The notes: generated by a model from the letters alone, not told the origin. Positions 1 through 10,522 are shown, counted from the stretch's first letter. The stretch is DNA of 64,000 nucleotides from Rachicladosporium sp. CCFEE 5018 (GCA_002077045.2 KZ111140.1:2891071-2955070); one strand, 5' to 3'. Program-made: numbers and translations.

Positions 1-951
1 GCGTTCATGTTCAACATCTTCTGTAACCAGGAGCTGTTCCAGTCGACGACTGAGGTCTACAATACGTTGACACAGATTCAAGCCATCTTCCCGAAGTCTG
101 CCTTCCTCCAACAGCAGAAGGCATTGCTATACTATCACTCGCGCGACCATGATCAAGCGACACAGCTCTTCGATGGCCTGATCCGAGATCATCCTCATCG
201 ATTGGAAGGTCTTGAGATATATAGCAATCTGCTGTATGTTCAAGGCAACCGGCCAAAGCTGGCGACCCTCGCCACTATGGCCAGTAATACGGACAAGTTC
301 AAGCCAGAGACCAATTGCATCCTCGGCAATTACTACTCGCTGATATCGGAACACGAGAAAGCGGTGTTGCACTTCCGCCGTGCCCTCACACTTGATCGTA
401 ACTTCCAAGCAGCATGGACGCTGATGGGTCACGAGTACATCGAGCTCAAGAACACGCAGGCAGCCATCGAAAGCTATCGTCGCGCGGTTGACACCAATCG
501 CAAGGACTACCGCGCGTGGTATGGACTTGGACAGGGCTATGAGATGCTTGAATGCTACAGCTATAGTCTCTTCTACTACCAGCGTGCAGCTGCGCTTTGC
601 CCAGGCGATCCAAAGATGTGGGCCGCCGTCGCAAATGCATACAGCAAATGTGACAAGCTACCGCAGGCTATTCAGGCTTACAAGCGCGCCCTTGTCGTTG
701 GCAGTCAAGTCGAAACGGGCTCGAGCTTCGGGTCGCGCAACTCTGATCCACTCGCGCAGGCTGTGGGAGGGGCTCTCGATCCGCAGATCTTGTACGACAT
801 TGCTCTACTCTATGAGCGCGAGGAGCGCTGGGACGAAGCAGCAGCTTACATGGAGCTCACACTGGCGCAGGAAGAGGGGTCGGAGGAAGGTGATGTCGGT
901 CTCGGTGTGATGCAGATCACTAGTCGTGCGAGGCTGTGGCTGGCGAGATAA
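1..951 (+). CDS. cdc23: Anaphase-promoting complex subunit Cdc23/APC8, 3' part (5' end outside window)
   Basis: Subunit of the nuclear ubiquitin ligase APC/C, which marks securin and cyclins for destruction. The frame is open from base 1, so the gene starts upstream; the ATG at position 7 is internal. The visible 314+ residues are a run of tetratricopeptide repeats, with motifs such as NYYSLISEHEKAVLHFRRAL and AWYGLGQGYEMLE that are characteristic of the Cdc23 TPR superhelix. The frame ends at a TAA (949-951) just after RARLWLAR, where relatives continue. The next 45 codons in the same frame still read as the Cdc23 C-terminus (see the next entry). The family assignment is firm; whether the stop is real is unknown. 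Confidence 0.93.
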   Translation, partial: AFMFNIFCNQELFQSTTEVYNTLTQIQAIFPKSAFLQQQKALLYYHSRDHDQATQLFDGLIRDHPHRLEGLEIYSNLLYVQGNRPKLATLATMASNTDKFKPETNCILGNYYSLISEHEKAVLHFRRALTLDRNFQAAWTLMGHEYIELKNTQAAIESYRRAVDTNRKDYRAWYGLGQGYEMLECYSYSLFYYQRAAALCPGDPKMWAAVANAYSKCDKLPQAIQAYKRALVVGSQVETGSSFGSRNSDPLAQAVGGALDPQILYDIALLYEREERWDEAAAYMELTLAQEEGSEEGDVGLGVMQITSRARLWLAR

Positions 952-1089
952 TGTCATCGCCAGGGCGATCTCGAGAGAGCTATGGAGCTAGCCAACGAGC
1001 TCTGTCAAGACGGCGTTGAGGTAGAAGAGGCGAAGGGATTGGTGAGAGATATCAGGGGTCAAATGGCTTTTGCGGAAGAGAAGCGGTAA
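952..1089 (+). pseudogene. cdc23: Detached C-terminal coding tail of cdc23 behind an in-frame TAA
   Basis: In the same frame as cdc23, immediately after TAA 949-951, 45 codons run to a second stop at 1087-1089. They include GDLERAMELANELCQDGVE and VEEAKGLVRDIRGQM, which matches the usual Cdc23 C-terminal helix pair. No GT...AG intron can remove the TAA without also deleting the conserved RLWLAR segment. The stop is therefore a nonsense change, a readthrough codon or a base-calling error. Confidence 0.75.
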
Positions 1090-1577
1090 CACTGACAGAG
1101 GAATTGGCCTGATTGAGGCGATAAGGCATATGTGATGAGCATGCTCAGATGGCTTGCTCACCGTGCTGGCGCTTGTCACAGTCAGCAGATGGCTTGCGAT
1201 GACTGCAGAGGTGCCGACGCAAGTAACACAGCAAGCAGAAGCAATGGTAAGTACTTCCTCCATCGAAACCAGCACTGAGATCCTCCTTCACTGCGGCCAG
1301 GACTTATTGCCGAACGGGTACGCCCTCGTCGCTATGTGCGACTGTCAGCGGTGTCATAGTCGACGCGCGGACGACAATAGGGACCGCCTGCTCCAGCGTT
1401 CACGGCGACATTGAGCGAGCTTAGATACTATTTTCGGTCGCTCCCATTTGTGTACCACTCCATCCTCATCTTCATCCTCTTCTGTACCTTCCGCTAGCTC
1501 GGACTATCGCTCACCACCTATCACGATCTCCAACCGACTGATTCACAACACGTATACCTCACCAGTACATCAGCAAG
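1090..1577. other. Intergenic; leader of the next gene
   Basis: No convincing coding sequence. A C/T-rich tract with tcatcctc-like repeats at about 1455-1490 lies upstream of the next start codon, as is common in fungal promoters and 5' leaders. Confidence 0.5.
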
Positions 1578-2845
1578 ATGTCTTCGCAATGCCCTTGCTA
1601 CGAGTGCGATTACGTACGTCGCGGCTACGGACCACCCTACTACCCTTGTGCTCGTACGGGCCAGACCCCTACCATCGGCAGGGACGCCAGACAGACTGGC
1701 AGGACATCCACAGGCTACACGCCTCGCTTCCGTAAGTTCCCTCCAAACGGCTTCACACCTCAGCCTCGTGTTCTGTTAGGCCAGCATGGGTACGCTTCGA
1801 TGGCCGGCTTCGGCGGCACCGGTCTCACGCCGCAGGCATACGGCGGACTCGGCATGGCGCCGGGTATGTTCGGTGGATCCATGGGTGCTGGGCTCACACC
1901 GCCCCTGCGTCCGCCGTTCCTCCCGCCCCCGCGACTCACCCCTGGGGTCCCGTACGGTAACCCCTGGATGATGGGCACTGGAATGACTCCTCGTCCCGGT
2001 TACGACGATCGCGACTACCCTGCTCGGCAAGAGATGTCTGACATTCTGCGTCGCGGGTCCGAGGCGTACGACCGCCGATACCGAGAGGAGCGTGAGCAGC
2101 GCACACCGCGCCCCGGGCCAACTGCTGATCGTCGGACTGGTCGTGGTCCTCAGCGTCCTCCCTTCGGCGCCGAGGACCGCGAGCCGAGCTACTTTCATAG
2201 CGATTCGATCCGCAGTGGACGCACTCCGCAGGTCCCGACTTCCAAGACCAAGTTCGACACTCCGGTTTCAAGGCTAGACGCTCGCCCCCGCCGAAGCCAT
2301 CTCCATTACCCAAGTCATTCCTCGGGACGCCCTCCGCGCCGAAGGACAAGAAGCCGACTCCTAAGCCATCTGGGTTGCGTTATTCGGAGAGTGCATACGA
2401 CGACGAGCCCGTCGTTGCCGGCCCAAGTAGGCCTACAGTTCGCGTATACGACGACGAGGAGCTAGATATTCTGCGTCAGGAGCGTCGGGACCTTACCGCA
2501 GAGAACTTTGACCTTCGTCGCCGGCTACGCGAGACGAAGGGCACGCTGGCGCAGTCGCGTATGCAAGAGCAGTGGCTTCGCGATGACCTGACCGAGGAGA
2601 TGCTCGCGCGCGAATTCGCATTCTTGCAAGGCGAGGACGCTATGGAGAAGAGCATCACTGGAGTGGCGTCTACCCAGACCGAGGGTCCTAAGTCTGCGAC
2701 GACCGGCGGCGTAGCGAAGCAGCAGGCTGATCCGGAGTCGGCGGGTGCGCCAGCTGCCACGGCAGACGCTGAAACCCAGACCATCGACGAAGACGAGAAG
2801 TCATCAGACGTCTCTAAGACGAAGGACGATGAGGAGACGAAGTAA
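1578..2845 (+). CDS. Unrecognised Gly/Pro/Arg-rich protein with C-terminal coiled coil; frameshifted
   Basis: I do not recognise a family. The start ATG at 1578 has good context (caagATGtc). The first part is low complexity, rich in Gly, Pro, Met and Arg, with repeated G-x-TP and G-x-M motifs. The second part (in a different frame, read to 2845) begins as a Lys/Pro-rich stretch, then has a short coiled coil (RQERRDLTAENFDLRRRL) and an acidic Asp/Glu/Lys tail. The frame moves from phase 0 to phase 2 at about 2262-2270 with no intron available, so one base appears to be missing. A 48-nt GTAAGT...TTAG intron at 1732-1779 is likely; it is in phase and has no stop, so either reading stays open. 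Confidence 0.6.
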
Positions 2846-3526
2846 GACACTCTCGGTGGACTTACATGAGACGCACTGCGCGACGGCCGTGTTCGCAGGA
2901 GTGTAGATCTAGAGTAGCGAGTTAGATCCATGGGCGAGGGACCAATTGGACCGGATTTTGTTTAGTGACATTTTACACATCACTCCCACCACGCTGACAT
3001 TGCACTCCACAATGTAGATTCCCCATCATGTTCCGCGATGCCACTTATCAGCCTTTGTAGAGCCGACGGCCTCGTGGCTCCTTCTCGTCATCCCCCAGGG
3101 CTGTCGGCAAAGCTGTACTGCATTCAAGTCGACGTGCGGCGGACTAGTGAACAATGTTCAATACAGGTCTATGTAGAGTCTGTCGCCTGCACTCGGCCCG
3201 TGTATTCCAGAACGCTTTTGTCACTGTGTAAGCGTTCAGTGTATCGAGCGCTTGCTAATGTTTGCATACAGTCATCGCGCAGAGCTCCAGTACATAAGGT
3301 GAGCGTATTTCGCCTCGTACTTCAATCATTGACGCCAGCACGACTTCCATTACCTATACATTCGCTTGAGCGTATAGCCCTCCTTCTTTGGCTTTCGTTT
3401 GTTGGTCACTCTCCGACTACCTCCTCTGCGCAAGCTTCCTCTACTACGTCCAGGATTTAACTTTATCCACTGCCGTAATCTTCTATCAGCTTTAGCTTTG
3501 CGACTTACATCAGCCGATTGAGTGTA
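2846..3526. other. Intergenic, nothing recognised
   Basis: About 680 bp with only short frames in all phases, none with recognisable motifs. It holds the 3' flank of the coiled-coil gene and the promoter of the next gene. Confidence 0.4.
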
Positions 3527-4204
3527 ATGACAGAAGCCATCGACGACCGCGCTCCTTTGCTGGCGTTCCGAAACCGATACATAGACCCCACTGGCGCCCC
3601 GCTTCTGGAACATGTCCTAGCCATGAACGTCTTGACTGACGAAGCAATCGAGCACATGCTCGATGAGCCAGGATGGTTGCCTCTGGACTGGGATGGGGCA
3701 GACGACCTACCCGAGGTCATGCCACTCCTAGTTAGTGCCGCCCTCGTGGGTTCCAGACTGGCCACCGCAGGCGAGATACGTCGTGGCCTCGCGGAGCGGA
3801 ACGACGATCTACCGGTGCCGCGTGAAGATGGGCATGATCGTGCCGCTCAGCTAGCTCTTGTTCGGACAGCGGAGCAAGTTCAGAACATCGCGAGAGGCTT
3901 CCGCGACTTTCTACAGATCGAGCCTGCAGGACCAGATATGATTGCCATGCACAATCATCGGAAGATCGTTGGAGCGCTGGTGCAACTCCAGGTTCAGCAG
4001 GGAGAGGAAGGCAGACGCATGCGGCGCGAATTACAAGAGCTGTGGGCAGAGAACGCTGCTTTGCGCGAGGCTCGACGGCCTGCCGAAGAGGCTGTGTGGG
4101 CGATAATTATCCGAGAACCGGCAGATGAGGCGGTCATTGAGCAGGGCCAGCCCATCGCAGAAGTGGAGCATCAGATCGATAGCGGCGAGGTTGGAGTCGA
4201 TTAA
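3527..4204 (+). CDS. Hypothetical acidic helical protein (225 aa)
   Basis: Not recognised. I choose the ATG at 3527 (MTEAIDDRAPLL); a TTG nine bases upstream is not needed. The protein is acidic and mostly helical. A C-terminal heptad-like stretch (EGRRMRRELQELWAENAALR) at about residues 163-185 predicts a short coiled coil. There is no signal peptide or membrane segment. It is intronless and flanked by other orphan-like genes with short coiled coils. Coding character rests on the long open frame and balanced composition; the function is unknown. Confidence 0.55.
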   Translation: MTEAIDDRAPLLAFRNRYIDPTGAPLLEHVLAMNVLTDEAIEHMLDEPGWLPLDWDGADDLPEVMPLLVSAALVGSRLATAGEIRRGLAERNDDLPVPREDGHDRAAQLALVRTAEQVQNIARGFRDFLQIEPAGPDMIAMHNHRKIVGALVQLQVQQGEEGRRMRRELQELWAENAALREARRPAEEAVWAIIIREPADEAVIEQGQPIAEVEHQIDSGEVGVD

Positions 4205-4679
4205 GTCGGTCTGGTCGTCAAAGGACGGTCCCAGTAGTTGAAGCGGAGTCTATCTACGCTGAACGGTTTCTCCGAAAGCTGGACGTGAACTGGAGTCTGT
4301 AGCATTCATGCCTTGAGCGTCGATTCTCATCGGATTTGATCACGCTCACGTCCTGACGATGATAGCGGGTAATGTCATTGCACTGCGTGCCTTCGCAGCA
4401 CGTGTGGAGGCAAAATCGATGGCAAGATTTGGCCGTAGTGACCACTCAATTCCAGCATTGCCTGTTGGCGGTAATCAGCGTTTAGCTCGATAATCTAAAG
4501 CCTCCACTTATACTCACTACACCACACTCCATCCCTTTCTTTGAACTCCAATCTCTGACGCAGCTGAAACGAGCCTCGGCAAAAGCTCATATCGGACTGT
4601 CTCACCGAATCACATCCAGAATTCCGGGTGTACTTTCAGTACGAATTCGACAATCAACTTGTACACCATAAAACCCAGT
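4205..4679. other. Intergenic, promoter of next gene
   Basis: No supported gene. A pyrimidine-rich stretch with repeated cacta/cacac motifs lies at about 4505-4545, upstream of the start at 4680. Confidence 0.4.
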
Positions 4680-5357
4680 ATGGCTTCGCTTGGTGGAGTT
4701 GCATGTTGGCCTGGGATGAACCAGAACGGCTTGCGCGTCCGCCGTGAGCCCGATTCGTTGCCACCATCCTTACCACGAGCAGCCACTGTCATGATTTCGA
4801 CGGGTCATCCGATCGGACCTACGTCGATGGACGCCCAGCTAGTAGCATCTGGGATCTTCCGGAACAACATGGCTCCAGGTCGTTCGAATCTCGACGACAC
4901 TGACCCTACCAGCCAGCACCGGCATATTGTCACTATGCCATCAATGATAGGCGGGTCCATGCTCATGGCAAGCAGTCGTGCACTCGGACTTGAGCCGATC
5001 ACTATTAACAGAGGCCCGGGTCCGACTGTCATCGCTGCCAGTGGTCACACCACTGCTGATGCACCTGTTCCAGCTATCACTCCTGCTCCCAAGAATACTG
5101 TCGATCACGTAACCGGATCGCAGGACCACGGCGCTACGCAGCACGATAACGATTAGCGTACGATTCGAGACCTTCGCGAGCAAGTTGATCTCTTGCGTGG
5201 GCGAATCCGAGACTCTGCACAGGTAAATACGAGAGGTCGGGCAGCGTCGCATCATGATGATGCTTCCTCGCGAGCCAGCAGGATTTCGCCATCGAGAACG
5301 ACCATGGCGCCAAGGGTAGAAGTCACGATCGAGGTACCGACTGACCTGAGGAAGTGA
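4680..5357 (+). CDS. Hypothetical protein, two exons, short C-terminal coiled coil
   Basis: Not recognised. Exon 1 runs from ATG 4680 to 5108 and exon 2 from 5157 to 5357. The frame meets a TAG at 5154-5156, but that TAG is the last three bases of a plausible 48-nt intron (GTAACC at 5109, GATAAC branch-like site, GATTAG end). Removing it keeps the phase and joins a coiled-coil segment (IRDLREQVDLLRGRIRD) to the first exon. Exon 1 is Pro/Ser/Thr/Met-rich and low in structure. A start at 4659 is possible. The donor is not the best consensus, so a nonsense change is the alternative. Confidence 0.5.
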
Positions 5358-5575
5358 TGCCTTAGCCATCGTGGTCCTACACTCTTGATACTCGGGCAGG
5401 ATGTGACGGGAAAACATCGAGATCGCGGACCGAGCATGTACACTGGCACTGAAGTGGCGGTCACACCATGAGGAGCCCTGATTCGGCTGGAGTTTGATAG
5501 TTCGCGAACGAAATGTGCTTACCAGCACTGCTCTTCCTTTCCCAGAATCAGCTCAGGGAGGCATCAACCTACTTC

Positions 5576-6506
5576 TCATGTCGTGTGGTGTGATGCAGCT
5601 TCGCCCAATCCCCAAGACACCGTACCATTCTTCCCAGAATTAACAGAGATGACCTGCCCATGCACACTACCGCTGTACCGTTCACTCGCAAGAAACAAGA
5701 TCGTCCTTGCAACATCTTCCGGCGGTGGAGGTCTCGCCAACGGCACCCTACACTCAGTTAGCTCACATGCCATGCCCTCCGCTCCCATAATTCCATTTGA
5801 AGTAATAGGGAAATACTCACGTCGCCTCCACTTCCCTCCACCTCCACTCCTCCCCGAACTCTTTACTCTCCTCTGCCAATCTCGCTGTATCAACCGCCCC
5901 AGGTGCAACACAATTGACCCTCGCACCCTTCACCACCCGCGGCACATCGCCCGCCAAGGACTTCAGCAGCCCAACTTGCACGGCTGACTTCGCAGCAGCG
6001 TAAGCGGGCATAGTCCGCACGCCGAAGCTGCCGGCTTCGGAGCCGATCAGGATCAAGCTGATGTTCCGGGGTGCTGGGGTGGCAGGGAGGGAGCGGATGC
6101 CGCGAAGCCAGCGCTGTGCGGTAAGAAATGTGCCATTGAGATTTATATCGAAAACCCTCCTCCACACCTCGGGATCAGCGTCAGCTAGGCTCTCCGTCTG
6201 CGGCAGTACACTCAAATCCAAGCTAGCGAGCGCGACGCAGCAGTGCACGGGACCATACTTCTCCTCAGCCTGTGTGAAGAGGGTATCCAGTACTGGACCG
6301 TCGGAGATACTGCCCTGGAGAATCAGCAGTTTGGGAGCCTCTGCTGGGAAGGGATTAGAGGTCGCGAGATCGATGATTGTTACGTTGCTGCCGGCTGCGA
6401 GGAACGCGGAAACGACGACGCGGCCGATTAGCCCCAGGCCGCCTGTGATGAGGACGTGTGTATTGGAGAGGCCGAGGGAGACGTCAAAGGGAGGTAGAGA
6501 TGTCAT
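5576..6506 (-). CDS. Short-chain dehydrogenase/reductase (classical SDR)
   Basis: NAD(P)-dependent oxidoreductase of unknown substrate, about 285 aa. Exon 1 is 6506-5821 and exon 2 is 5747-5576. The 73-nt intron (5820-5748) has GTGAGT, a GAGCTAACT branch site and TGTAG. Seen in the protein: the cofactor loop TGGLGLIG near residue 20, INLNGTF (the NNxxG-equivalent helix), catalytic Ser in LIGSEAGS and YAAAK (YxxxK) at about 185. The usual NNAG is replaced by VALAS. The C-terminal SGSVHGQVISVNSG matches the SDR end. Cytosolic; no targeting signal seen. Confidence 0.85.
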
Positions 6507-6756
6507 TGTGGCTGGGAATGCTCAAAGTGGTGGGAACAAGAGCAAGTTCACATTAGTAGTAGAACGGATCACGATAGTTGCGAAGGGAGGTAAACATGAT
6601 TCACAACAGCAGAAGCTTCATATAGCATTGGGATTCGGAGGGGTCGTCATTGCAAGCCAAAGGGCGTAGGACGGTACATAAGGTATGATGACACGCCATA
6701 GGCAGTATCAGCAATGACGCCCGATACTATGCTACACGCTAAGTCCACCTCCCTGC

Positions 6757-8454
6757 TCACCTCTTCATCACAACCTCATGCTCCTCTCCTCTGAACTCCT
6801 TCCCCGGCTCCGGCGTCAGACTCCTCTCCCACTCACTCATCAAATAACTCGCCGTCCGTCTCAACGTAGCCGGTCCGAACTTCGCCAACGCAGGCCAAGG
6901 GATCGGATCTTTCTTGACTCCCGCTTCACCACTCTTGATCCCCGGCCCTTCCATACCAGACTCCCGAGACGTCGCGCTGCTGCTGCTCCGCCTCGCCGTC
7001 GTAGGACTAGCAATGATGTGACTGTCATCCCAAGTGTCCCAGGCGTCTGCGCTGGAGGTCGTGGAGATTGTGGTAGAGGGAGACTTGCAGTGCTTATGCG
7101 ATTGGCGTTTCTGAGGAGGTGTTTCTTGAGGGATCGGGAGGCCGGCTTCGGTCAATAGTGCGGTGCCCATATCTACTGATCGAGCGTCGGTTTCCGGGAC
7201 TTCTACGACCGAGGTCGGTCGCGTAGTGTTAGATGGTCTTTGGCGCTGTCGGACCGGGGACCGAGTGCTGGGTCGCTTCGTGTCGGTGGAGGCCTTGCTC
7301 GTTGTCGAACCTCGGGATGAGGGACGTAAGGATGTACGACTCGCTGTCTGCTTACCGCGGCGCAGTGTCTGCGTCGATGTCTGCTTTCGCAAGCCCTGCG
7401 CACCGTTCTGCGTTGCTTCCTCGCCGACCGTAGCCTGCCTGAGGTCCTCCAAGAACGTCCACAGCCCATCCTTGAAGTCTGATGCCATCTTCTTGCCGGT
7501 CTTGATCAGCACGTCCCGGTCAACGTTGCTATTCGTAAGATCAATATCCGCTAGTGCCTTCTTTGCTACTTCAGTCGTCATGTCTGGCGTCGTCGATGCG
7601 CGTGATAGCAGAGAAGGCCGCTGCTGGCGTTGGCGCTCTGCTTCGAGGCTTCGCTTCGTGCTCAAGCTGTCCTGCCGCGGAGGATGTCCCGCATCATCCA
7701 AGCCTCCGCCGTTCCTATGCACAGGCGATAGCAGCGACAGCGTCCGCGCATGTCTCGAGCCCTCGAACACCGTCCGATTGGAAGTCTTAGTCCCGTTCAT
7801 CAGCGTCTTCCTCCTTGCCATCTCCTGCTGCGCACGCGCATCACTCCTATCGCCGGCTTCTTCGCGATCTGGACTAGCCAACGCGGTATTCAACGGCTGC
7901 AGCTTTGTCACCTTCCTCGCATCGTTCTTCTTCTTGTGCGCCTCATGCGCCGCCCACTGCCGCTTCAGCTTTTTCAGCTCCGCTTCCGCGCGCTGCATCT
8001 CCTCTTTCAACTCCAGCACGCGACGCTCCTGTGCTGCTATCGCGGTCAGGAAGTTGGAGTCGGTAGGTCCTGTAGGCGCAGCGACCACGCTTTCTGCCAG
8101 TACAGGCATGGCTTCTCTCGTTGGCGACATGGACAGGCGCTGCGGGCTCTGCTCGCGCGGTGCTGGCAGCGGATGGATTGGAAAGGTGACAGAGAAGCGA
8201 TTTGAGCGTATCGGAGGCGTCCCGCCGCCAATGAAGTCGGTGGCCATCGACATGCTTCGGCCATGGCTCTGGAAGCTGCGGATGCTGGACGTCTCGGCGG
8301 AGTGTGTGCTTGTCGAAGGACTGGCTGGCGGAGAGATAAGGCGCCCAGGAAGGGAGACTTTGCCATTGCCATTGAACCTCTTAGGAGAGATAGGCATGAC
8401 TTCGAGAGGTCGGCTCTTCTGGGAGAGAGACCGTCGTGGTGACTCGTTGCTCAT
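6757..8454 (-). CDS. DUF4048-type fungal protein, Ser/Arg-rich with coiled coil
   Basis: Fungal protein of unknown function, about 565 aa, intronless. I take the ATG at 8454 (MSNESPRRSLSQ); an upstream in-frame ATG at 8496 adds 14 residues. Visible parts: a disordered Ser/Pro/Arg-rich N-terminus with many SP/TP sites, a coiled coil (ERRVLELKEEMQRAEAELKK) at about 140-185, then a conserved patch (KKMASDFKDGLWTFLEDLRQ) that I associate with DUF4048 proteins. The C-terminus is again disordered. Possible phosphoprotein or scaffold; this is inference only. A long open frame on the opposite strand is a shadow. Confidence 0.75.
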   Translation of the reverse strand: MSNESPRRSLSQKSRPLEVMPISPKRFNGNGKVSLPGRLISPPASPSTSTHSAETSSIRSFQSHGRSMSMATDFIGGGTPPIRSNRFSVTFPIHPLPAPREQSPQRLSMSPTREAMPVLAESVVAAPTGPTDSNFLTAIAAQERRVLELKEEMQRAEAELKKLKRQWAAHEAHKKKNDARKVTKLQPLNTALASPDREEAGDRSDARAQQEMARRKTLMNGTKTSNRTVFEGSRHARTLSLLSPVHRNGGGLDDAGHPPRQDSLSTKRSLEAERQRQQRPSLLSRASTTPDMTTEVAKKALADIDLTNSNVDRDVLIKTGKKMASDFKDGLWTFLEDLRQATVGEEATQNGAQGLRKQTSTQTLRRGKQTASRTSLRPSSRGSTTSKASTDTKRPSTRSPVRQRQRPSNTTRPTSVVEVPETDARSVDMGTALLTEAGLPIPQETPPQKRQSHKHCKSPSTTISTTSSADAWDTWDDSHIIASPTTARRSSSSATSRESGMEGPGIKSGEAGVKKDPIPWPALAKFGPATLRRTASYLMSEWERSLTPEPGKEFRGEEHEVVMKR

Positions 8455-8905
8455 GATGAGCGTATTGTATCGTCTTGGGCATGCGCCCAGATGCACTAGG
8501 CTATGCCATCTCGCGAGGAGAAGTTAGTATGTCTTAGGATTTCCCATTCATCCCGAGCAAGTCCACGAATGGCAATGTGAACAATGGCGTATGTCGATGT
8601 TCATTGACGGGCTCGCCCGCTGCTGCAGGAACCGGGATGATGTTCACCGGAGCAACAGGAATAGATTGTTTCTTTTACATACACACCACCTGCACACCAC
8701 GACCCTCTTACTAATGCCACACGAGAGATGGCTAGCGCCTTGCGGTGTCTTATAGTAGCAGTTACAGTCTAGCGCCCATCACGATAAAATATCACTCCTC
8801 ATCGAAGTGTCTAGTCTAAATTTCCTATCATCGAGCTGCTACCCTTTCTCTTGACACACTTCTCTCGTTTTCTTGCTTTTCTACCTTATCATACAGTCAT
8901 CGGAC
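8455..8905. promoter_or_regulatory. Divergent promoter between DUF4048 gene and GNAT gene
   Basis: About 450 bp between two start codons pointing away from each other. No coding sequence. C/T-rich stretches (tttcctatcatc, ctttctcttgac) lie upstream of the start at 8906. Confidence 0.5.
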
Positions 8906-9684
8906 ATGGCAGCAAAGCCACAAGCACCAGCAAATGTGAAGCCAGCCTTCGAGCTACTACCGTTGACCGCCGAAGACGCACATAGATGCGTCGACATCTA
9001 CTTCGCCGCGTTCCAGAATCCCCATTCCCTGGCCTGCTGGCCACGAGTACCTTCAATCCGCGCCTTCTGGGAGCACATGATCCTCGATGAACTGGCGGAG
9101 CCCGGAGCACATTGGCTGAAGGCAGTTGCGACCTTACCCGAGGCGTCCGCCAACGATATTCTGGATCTCAACACGGTACAGCGAATAGCAGGCTTCTGCA
9201 AATGGGTAGCACCTAAGCCGGGCCAAGTTCCAGACACGACGCTGCCCCAATGGCCTGCAGAGGCCGATGGTAAACTATGCGATGAAACGTTTGGGGCGTG
9301 GGCGAAAGCTCACAAGGAGCTGCTGGGGGTTCGAGGGCATTGGTGTATGACAGCTACAAACCACACCTCACTCGTGAGGCCAATGACACGCTACTAATAT
9401 AACGTCTAGATCTTGAAATCGTTGCCACAGACCCAGCCTATCAAGGCCAAGGCGCCGGCTCGCAGATATTGCGCTGGGGTACAGAGAGGGCCGATGCTGA
9501 TGATGTGGAGGCGTATCTTGAGGCTGCGCCGGATGCGGTGAGGTTGTACGAGAAGTTCGGCTTTCGTGAGGCCGGGAGAACCGATACGTATATAGAGAAT
9601 GAGAGGGTGAAAGGGGAGTGGTATCGGAATTTGTACATGTTGCGATCAAGGCGCGACACACGCAAGGGAGAGCCACAAAGGTAG
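8906..9684 (+). CDS. GNAT-family N-acetyltransferase
   Basis: Acetyl-CoA-dependent N-acetyltransferase of unknown substrate, 237 aa. Exon 1 is 8906-9344, exon 2 is 9410-9684. The 65-nt intron has GTATGA, a CTACTAATA branch-like site and GTCTAG, and splicing yields GHW-YLEIVATDPAYQGQGAG. The YQGQGAG sequence is the acetyl-CoA pyrophosphate loop (Q/R-x-x-G-x-G/A), and YLEIVATDP is strand 4 of the fold. The C-terminal LYEKFGFREAGR is the typical GNAT end. The start MAAKPQAP at 8906 is preferred over non-ATG codons upstream. Cytosolic. Confidence 0.88.
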
Positions 9685-9917
9685 CTTTCATCCATCATTT
9701 AAACAGTTTATCGTGCTAAGTACTTAACCTTACTCACCTGTGTTACACTGTGCACTCATCTTTCCACTGCCCAGTGAGCTTCACTCGGCTTTACCACAGC
9801 TATCGCCGATGGACATCCCCGTCGCGCTTTCCCGAACTTTGACAATTGTACGCCCTAGTGGCATCCTCTCCATCATTGCAGTCCACACACGAAGCGATAC
9901 TGAGCGCGGCATCGAAG

Positions 9918-10522
9918 ATGGCGTTCCCGGGCATGATGAACATGGGCGGCGGCAACGCCTCCCAAGACCCACAACAAATGCAGGAGCAGCAGATGATCCG
10001 CCTGGTATGGCCGCACACAACCATACAGTCACTCGAACGCCTATACTAATGCTCACTCAGATGCAAAACACAATGGAATCCTGCCCCGGCAAAACCGTCA
10101 TCGCCGGCGGCATGGGCTTCGCACTCGGCGGCGTCTTCGGCCTCTTTATGTCCTCCATGCGCTACGATACCCCTATGTCGACCGCCTCCTCCATGAACCC
10201 CGCGCTCACCTCCCTCCCAATCCGGCAACAACTCGCGGCGGGTTTCAAAGACATGGGCAAAGCGTCGTACTCGTCGGCGCGGAATTTTGGGTATATTGGC
10301 GCCGTCTTTGCTGGGACGGAGTGTGCTGTTGAGGGGTTTCGGGCGAAGAATGATTTGTATAATGGGGTTGCGGCGGGGTGTTTGACGGGGGGTTTTTTGG
10401 CTAAGGGGGGTGGGCCGCAGGCTATGGCTATTGGGTGTGCGGGGTTTGCGGCTTTCTCGGCGGCGATTGATGCGTATATGCGGATGCCTAGTGATGATGT
10501 GGCGGCGGATCCTATAATATGA
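9918..10522 (+). CDS. tim22: Mitochondrial inner-membrane import subunit Tim22
   Basis: Channel subunit of the TIM22 complex, which inserts carrier proteins into the mitochondrial inner membrane. 182 aa, normal for the family. Exon 1 is 9918-10004 (MAFPGMMNMGGG), exon 2 is 10061-10522; the 56-nt intron has GTATGG and CACTCAG. The sequence shows MESCPGKTVIAGGMGFALGG followed by VFGLFMSSMRYDTPM, then KASYSSARNFGYIGAVFAG, Gly-rich membrane helices typical of the Tim17/22/23 family. The paired cysteines in MESCPGK and AGTECAVEG match the conserved Tim22 disulfide positions. Confidence 0.95.

Noticed and set aside
7163..8527. 454-codon open frame on the plus strand opposite the DUF4048 gene
   Set aside because: Shadow of the minus-strand gene: no domain, Ser/Arg/Cys-rich shadow composition, and the opposite strand has a clear coiled coil and conserved patch.
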